The position numbers and the translations under genes are program-made. The notes beneath the pieces were generated by a model that saw only the letters and a program-made list of their open reading frames with translations, made no database searches and had not been told where the DNA came from. Shown here in pieces: positions 60,232-64,000 of a stretch of DNA of 64,000 nt (within the stretch, counting starts at the first letter, position 1; each line of letters starts with the position of its first letter). Where the stretch lies: NCBI RefSeq assembly GCF_008035925.1, contig NZ_CP036264.1:457774-521773 (forward strand), in the 5' to 3' direction. The DNA comes from Stieleria maiorica. Its GTDB lineage: Bacteria > Planctomycetota > Planctomycetia > Pirellulales > Pirellulaceae.

Positions 60232-62283
60232 TCAGAAGAAGAACTTGCAAAGCCATTCCCAGATCTCGTGGAAAAAGACGAAGCCGCTGGAGGCCCGCCC
60301 ACAGTGAACCTTGGCGATCACCGATGCACCCGGGCTGGGTTTCAGCTCACGCAACGGTTGTTGATCCGGCAACGCCTCCATCGGGATGACCGCGCCGTGT
60401 TCCTCGTGCGCTTCGGCACGCGGCGAGATGTTGCCCATCGGCAACGTGGCGTCCAGCGGATCCATCGTCGGATCGGTCGCCAAAATGTAGGTCACTTTCA
60501 GCGACTCGGATTCTTGGGTTTCTTTGACATACAAATCCAAGTGGCCTTCGCGTTTTTCGGGCAATTCCAACTTCAGCGAGTAGGGCTGCGTCAGATCCGC
60601 AACCTCCAGCAACACCTGCCCGGTCATGATCGGGCGGCTGCGTAGCGTTTCTTCGACATCCCAGGTCGTCACGACACCGTCGATCGGGGCGCGGATGATC
60701 AACTGGGCTTCCCGCTCGCGTTGCAGTTTGAGCTTTTGCTGTAGCGACGCGAGCTTGGTTTCCAGTTCGAACTCCTGCCCTTGCAACGCGGTTCGATCGG
60801 CAGGTTCCAGTTGGCCGAATTGTTGTGCTTTGACCTTCCGCAGTTCGGCCAGCGTGCTGCGCAGTTGGCCTTCCAGTTCTTCCAACTGGATCGCGATTTC
60901 GGGGTTGCGCAGCCGGACCAGTTCTTGGCCCTTGGTGACGACACTGTTTCGTTGCACCAAGACATCGATGACTTCACCATCGATCGCCGCGAACACCTGT
61001 CGGCGGACGGTCGGTTCCAAGTTGCCTTCGGCGGACAGGTTGAAGTCTTTCTTGATGAAGGTCAGGCCGAGGATCACCGCCAAAACCAATGCGGCGATGC
61101 CGATCGTTTTGGGCAGCGTTCGGGCCCGCAGGATCCAGGTCGCCCGTCCGAGTGCTCGCCAGATCGGCATCAGGAACAGGTTGCTGTGCGATTGTGAATT
61201 GGCGATCGCCCGCGTCCCGTGTTCGTAGACCAGGTCACAGCGTTGCCGGAAGATCTGTTCGGGGATGTCGGTTTCGATTTGTTCGACGATCAACGCGCCG
61301 ATGACTTCGCCGCGGTGCGCGTCGTCGCGGTCGATCTCGCCGGCCGCACCGGTGTCTTCCTCTGCACCGAGCTTGCGTTGCGGCTCACGCAACGGCAGCA
61401 CGGCGATGTTTCGGCCGTACGACTGATCGACGTAATCTTCCAAGGCTTCTTCGATTTGCGGCGGCAAATCTTCGGTCGCCCCGTCGTGGTACAACGGCTC
61501 GCCGGCCGCACAAACGCGGGTCGCCAGCTTATTGAGTGCTGCGACGATGTTCGAACGGTTTTCGATCGTGTCCTGCCCGCTGATCGCCTCGACTTTGCAC
61601 TTGCCGCCCTTCTTGATCGCGATGCTGACGCGGTCGCAACCGATCAGCCGGCGGCCTTCATTGGCGACGACATAGGCGGTTTCTTTCAAGTCCAATGATT
61701 CGTGCGCCGCACGCGCGAACGCATCGGCTTGCTGCCACAGCGTTTGACGGTCGCCGAGCGTTTGCAGCTTTTGGCTACGCAACCACTCCGCAGCCAGCGA
61801 ACACATCTGTTCGAGAAACCGCAAGTAACCACGCTGCGTTTCCGGGGCCGTGTCGGGCCGCTGGAACACTTCGATCAAACCGTCCTTGTGACCGTCGTGG
61901 GCGAGCGCCCCGAGCACCAATAGATAACGTGTCGGGTTGCCCTCGGCGTCGCCGTCGGTCGTGCCGCTGTACGGCGGGACCAGCACCGACTGGCCTGCAT
62001 TGGCCGCCCGACTGATCAGCCGCGAGTGACGCACGGCGTCGTCGGTATCGGACGCCAAGACGGACGGCTCGGCGTTGATCTGGTACTGCAGCTTGAGATG
62101 CTTGTCGTCGTCGAGCAACCAAATTGCACCGCCGGCCGCGGCCAGCGCGGTGATGATCCGGCTGAGAAGCTCCGGATAGAACTCCTCCGCGGTCGCGCCG
62201 CTTTTGGCGAGCGCCGCAATCTCGTTCACCAAGCCGCGGATCTGCGCCTTGGTTTCTTCAACGGTTTGCTGGTTAACCGACAT
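60232..62283 (-). CDS. Tandem-GAF sensor fused to HlyD-type adaptor
   Basis: 683 residues, first gene of the three. Residues about 30-180 and 195-385 are two GAF-type sensor domains: LLSRIITALAAAGGAIWLLD, LVLGALAHDGHKDGLIEV, CDRVSIAIKKGGKCKVEAISGQDTI, NIAVLPLREP, VIGALIVEQIE. A single transmembrane helix (IGIAALVLAVILGLTFI, about 395-412) precedes the adaptor part with AAIDGEVIDVLVQRNSVVTKGQELVRLRNPE, a coiled coil (QEFELETKLASLQQKLKLQRERE) and IIRAPIDGVVTTWDVEE. GAF domains should be cytoplasmic and the adaptor periplasmic, giving signal-controlled assembly. I do not know a characterised protein with this order. Confidence 0.92.
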   Translation of the reverse strand: MSVNQQTVEETKAQIRGLVNEIAALAKSGATAEEFYPELLSRIITALAAAGGAIWLLDDDKHLKLQYQINAEPSVLASDTDDAVRHSRLISRAANAGQSVLVPPYSGTTDGDAEGNPTRYLLVLGALAHDGHKDGLIEVFQRPDTAPETQRGYLRFLEQMCSLAAEWLRSQKLQTLGDRQTLWQQADAFARAAHESLDLKETAYVVANEGRRLIGCDRVSIAIKKGGKCKVEAISGQDTIENRSNIVAALNKLATRVCAAGEPLYHDGATEDLPPQIEEALEDYVDQSYGRNIAVLPLREPQRKLGAEEDTGAAGEIDRDDAHRGEVIGALIVEQIETDIPEQIFRQRCDLVYEHGTRAIANSQSHSNLFLMPIWRALGRATWILRARTLPKTIGIAALVLAVILGLTFIKKDFNLSAEGNLEPTVRRQVFAAIDGEVIDVLVQRNSVVTKGQELVRLRNPEIAIQLEELEGQLRSTLAELRKVKAQQFGQLEPADRTALQGQEFELETKLASLQQKLKLQREREAQLIIRAPIDGVVTTWDVEETLRSRPIMTGQVLLEVADLTQPYSLKLELPEKREGHLDLYVKETQESESLKVTYILATDPTMDPLDATLPMGNISPRAEAHEEHGAVIPMEALPDQQPLRELKPSPGASVIAKVHCGRASSGFVFFHEIWEWLCKFFF

Positions 62284-62439
62284 GGATCAGGAGAGCCCTG
62301 CAATGAAAAAGGACAAAGGGGATGGAGTCAGGCGACAGTAGTAAATCTTAGGAGCCGTTTCCATGTTGACCTGAACGATGCGACATGAATGGCCGCCGCG
62401 GGGGGCGTCATGTACCGGTTTTGGCGATTCGGCTCGACA

Positions 62440-62460
62440 TCATATACAGTTTGTATATGA
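62440..62460. promoter_or_regulatory. Perfect 21-bp dyad, possible operator
   Basis: TCATATACA, GTT, TGTATATGA: a perfect nine-base inverted repeat in a 189-base gap between divergent genes. The M50/HlyD operon starts at 62283 and a small gene at 62473 (or at TTG 62461). A dimeric regulator binding here could block the small gene. Confidence 0.55.
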
Positions 62461-62472
62461 TTGTCTACCGAT

Positions 62473-63003
62473 ATGAATGCACCTCAACGACGCCCCAGCT
62501 CCGATCCATTGCTCAATCCCCCGCCAGACCAGCCGGACGGCGATCCTGTCGCGGATGAATCGTCGACGAAAAACAGTTCTTCGGAGGGTGGTGGTGCTGC
62601 CCTGGAGGGGGTTTCTGCGGTTGCCCCCCAGCATGCGGCGGCCTTGCTGGCCGAGCTGAAGCGGGAGATGAACCGGTTGCAGCGCGAAATCCGGCTGGCG
62701 ATCCAGGCCCAGTTGGGCCGGATGGCCGGGCAATCGCTGGGGAGCATCGAGGCGAACCGCGAATTGGCCCGGTCGATCCAAGAAATGCTCGACGCCCACG
62801 GGTTACGGGTGCGTTGCACGCATTGCGGGAACCCGGCGATTTTGCGGGTCTCGCCGCGTTCGGGGGCCGCTGCGGGGGTGTTTGTGTTCGACCACACGAT
62901 CGACGGTCGTCGCACGTTCCACGGGGGGAGGATCCAAATGCCGGAGATCCGGTTGGTTGCCAAACCGGCGCGCAAACCGCGGGGCGAGAAGAAGGCCGGC
63001 TAG
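62473..63003 (+). CDS. Small protein with disordered N-terminus, coiled coil and CxxC
   Basis: 176 residues from the ATG at 62473; a TTG at 62461, adjoining the dyad, would add four. The first 50 residues are Pro/Ser/Asp-rich. Residues 55-105 form a helix with heptads (QHAAALLAELKREMNRLQREIRLAIQAQLGRM; ANRELARSIQEMLDAHGL). Then comes RCTHCGNPAIL with a single CxxC, and a C-terminal basic segment (PARKPRGEKKAG). It could form zinc-linked dimers. No family recognised. It reads divergently from the M50/HlyD cluster and may have to do with it, or with the DinB gene downstream. Confidence 0.75.
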   Translation: MNAPQRRPSSDPLLNPPPDQPDGDPVADESSTKNSSSEGGGAALEGVSAVAPQHAAALLAELKREMNRLQREIRLAIQAQLGRMAGQSLGSIEANRELARSIQEMLDAHGLRVRCTHCGNPAILRVSPRSGAAAGVFVFDHTIDGRRTFHGGRIQMPEIRLVAKPARKPRGEKKAG

Positions 63004-63063
63004 TCGTCTACCCGTGATTCGAGGATGGACGAAGCATCTGTATTGATGTGTTATCATCGCGGC

Positions 63064-63630
63064 ATGAGCCAAACCGAAGACCAATCCGCGTCGGCGTCAA
63101 TCGAAACCTTGCCATCGCCGCAGTCGGCCGCAGAAATGCTGACCGCCGCGATCGGACAGATCCGATTCGCCCGCAATTACACGCTTGAATTACTCGACGC
63201 CACGCCGAAAGAGCATTGGTGGACGATCCCCGATGGCTTGCCGACCAACATCGCCTGGCAGGTGGGGCATCTGACAGTCAGCCAGTACGGATTGCTGATG
63301 TTCCGAATTCGCGGGCGGCAAAGCGAAGACTTGGAGTTGATCCCGGGTCGGTTTCGCAAGGCGTACGGTCGCGGGTCGACGCCCAAGTCGACTGCCGATG
63401 GGCAACCGAGTGCGGACGAACTGCTGGAGCGTCTCGGCCGGGTCTATGAGTCGGGGCTGAAGGTACTCGAATCGGTTTCGCCGGACGTGCTACTCGAACC
63501 GATCGACATGCCCTATGCGGCTTACCCGGTCAAGTTAGGCGCGATTCTGTTTTGCCCGCTGCACGAGCACATTCACGCCGGGCAGATCGGTTTGATTCGC
63601 CGAGCGCTGGGATTGGACCCGGTGCGTTAA
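63064..63630 (+). CDS. DinB-family metal-dependent protein
   Basis: 188 residues, starting at 63064. A frame 39 bases longer starts at a non-conserved Met. The four-helix bundle pattern of DinB_2 (PF12867) is visible: LTAAIGQIRFARNYTLELLDATPKEHWWTIPDGLPTNIAWQVGHLTVSQYGLL, with His69 as first ligand. At the end HEHIHAGQIGLIRRALGL provides the other His ligands. The family binds nickel, zinc or manganese and includes thiol-dependent enzymes, among them bacillithiol transferases. The physiological substrate is unknown. It follows the small CxxC protein with a 60-base gap and is probably cotranscribed with it. Confidence 0.92.
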   Translation: MSQTEDQSASASIETLPSPQSAAEMLTAAIGQIRFARNYTLELLDATPKEHWWTIPDGLPTNIAWQVGHLTVSQYGLLMFRIRGRQSEDLELIPGRFRKAYGRGSTPKSTADGQPSADELLERLGRVYESGLKVLESVSPDVLLEPIDMPYAAYPVKLGAILFCPLHEHIHAGQIGLIRRALGLDPVR

Positions 63631-63716
63631 GGCCCCGGTCGTGACGGTAGCGGACGGCTTGTGGGGTCGATCAGTGCGACAAGAATCAGTGCGACAAGAG
63701 TTCGCGCGAAGGATCC

Positions 63717-63774
63717 CAGCCCGACGCGTCAGCGAGGGGCCAGGCGGCGCCCCTCGCTGACGCGTCGGGCTGGC
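63717..63774. repeat. Palindromic repeat, family E
   Basis: CCAGCCCGACGCGTCAGCGA plus GGGGC and its exact inverse, a perfect 25-base stem with an eight-base loop. Close to the copy at 55163-55239, with two to three substitutions that remain paired. Confidence 0.92.
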
Positions 63775-63830
63775 ATGGTCGGCTCCGATTCGGAATATCG
63801 AATTGATCAATGTGAGCCGTGAACGCAGCA

Positions 63831-64000
63831 CTAATGCGATCCAGCCAAACTGCCGTCTTGTTGCACCGGCGGCAGGGCCGGCAGTTCGGAGGTGCAGTTC
63901 GGGCAGCGGCTTGCTCGATAGGCGATCGTCGTTCGGCAAAAATCACACTTCTTTTCTTTCGGTTCGTCTTCGGGCGGTTTGTCGCCGAATGCTTCATCGA
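63831..64000 (-). CDS. C-terminal part of a zinc-ribbon protein, probably MscL
   Basis: 55 residues up to the stop at 63831; the start lies beyond the window. The visible part reads as an acidic linker (DEAFGDKPPEDEPKEKK), a four-cysteine zinc ribbon (CDFCRTTIAYRASRCPNC) and a short hydrophobic/Pro tail (TSELPALPPVQQDG). Such a charged linker plus CxxC...CPxCTSEL ribbon is seen at the C-terminus of planctomycete large-conductance mechanosensitive channels (MscL), which is the most likely identity. Other ribbon proteins are possible. Too short for the tracking of typical ORFs. Confidence 0.6.
   Translation of the reverse strand, partial: DEAFGDKPPEDEPKEKKCDFCRTTIAYRASRCPNCTSELPALPPVQQDGSLAGSH

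Overview
The window looks like a chromosome segment of a planctomycete of the Pirellulales / Rhodopirellula type. This is inferred from gene content: two sulfatases, an SHD1-domain protein, a DUF1571 protein, a TIGR02999-type ECF sigma factor coupled to a membrane Ser/Thr kinase, two large coiled-coil or acidic cell-surface proteins, a DUF6868 mini-protein, and many signal peptides with weak or absent Shine-Dalgarno sites. There are 51 protein-coding features, two of them cut by the window ends. I found no rRNA, tRNA, CRISPR, phage or insertion sequence. Base composition is fairly even, and the genes look like ordinary chromosomal genes.

Layout. 1-8.4 kb: the end of an acidic low-complexity protein, a secreted EF-hand-like protein, an endonuclease/exonuclease/phosphatase-fold protein and two sulfatases. 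8.7-15.4 kb: a translationally coupled CBS/HEPN-like protein and AI-2E-type permease, two secreted proteins and a class-C beta-lactamase-fold hydrolase. 15.8-21.3 kb: an MMPL/RND transporter, an alpha/beta hydrolase, a small membrane protein, a K+ channel and an SHD1 protein. 21.5-24.6 kb: two divergent ECF sigma factors, one coupled to a Ser/Thr kinase. 24.8-30.4 kb: a membrane alpha/beta hydrolase, a GxxExxY-type nuclease-fold protein, a 144-bp tandem hairpin array, and a probable zinc-homeostasis group (CobW GTPase, thioredoxin lipoprotein, truncated binding protein). 30.8-42 kb: hemW, a coiled-coil membrane protein, a DCC thiol oxidoreductase, purQ, an arrestin-like membrane protein overlapping an AAA ATPase, a membrane-protein pair, and a methyltransferase coupled to an MGMT. 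42-56.6 kb: a short SecA, an adenylate-kinase fusion, pgk, a large GH63-like glucosidase, a YjbQ protein and small conserved proteins. 56.9-62.3 kb: three genes forming an M50-protease / HlyD / GAF-HlyD membrane assembly. 62.4-64 kb: a small zinc-finger-like protein, a DinB protein and the 3' end of a probable zinc-ribbon MscL.

The intergenic DNA is dense with short palindromic repeats. I distinguish at least eight sequence families (called A to H in the entries), several with internal tandem expansion. They sit almost exclusively between genes and several occur in opposite orientations.

The best candidate for a poorly described system is the three-gene M50/HlyD/GAF-HlyD cluster: a membrane metalloprotease with a PqqD-like N-terminus, plus two adaptor-type proteins, with no ABC or RND pump and no outer-membrane partner beside it. 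Secondary candidates are the CBS/HEPN-AI-2E pair, the arrestin-like/AAA pair and the truncated SecA.
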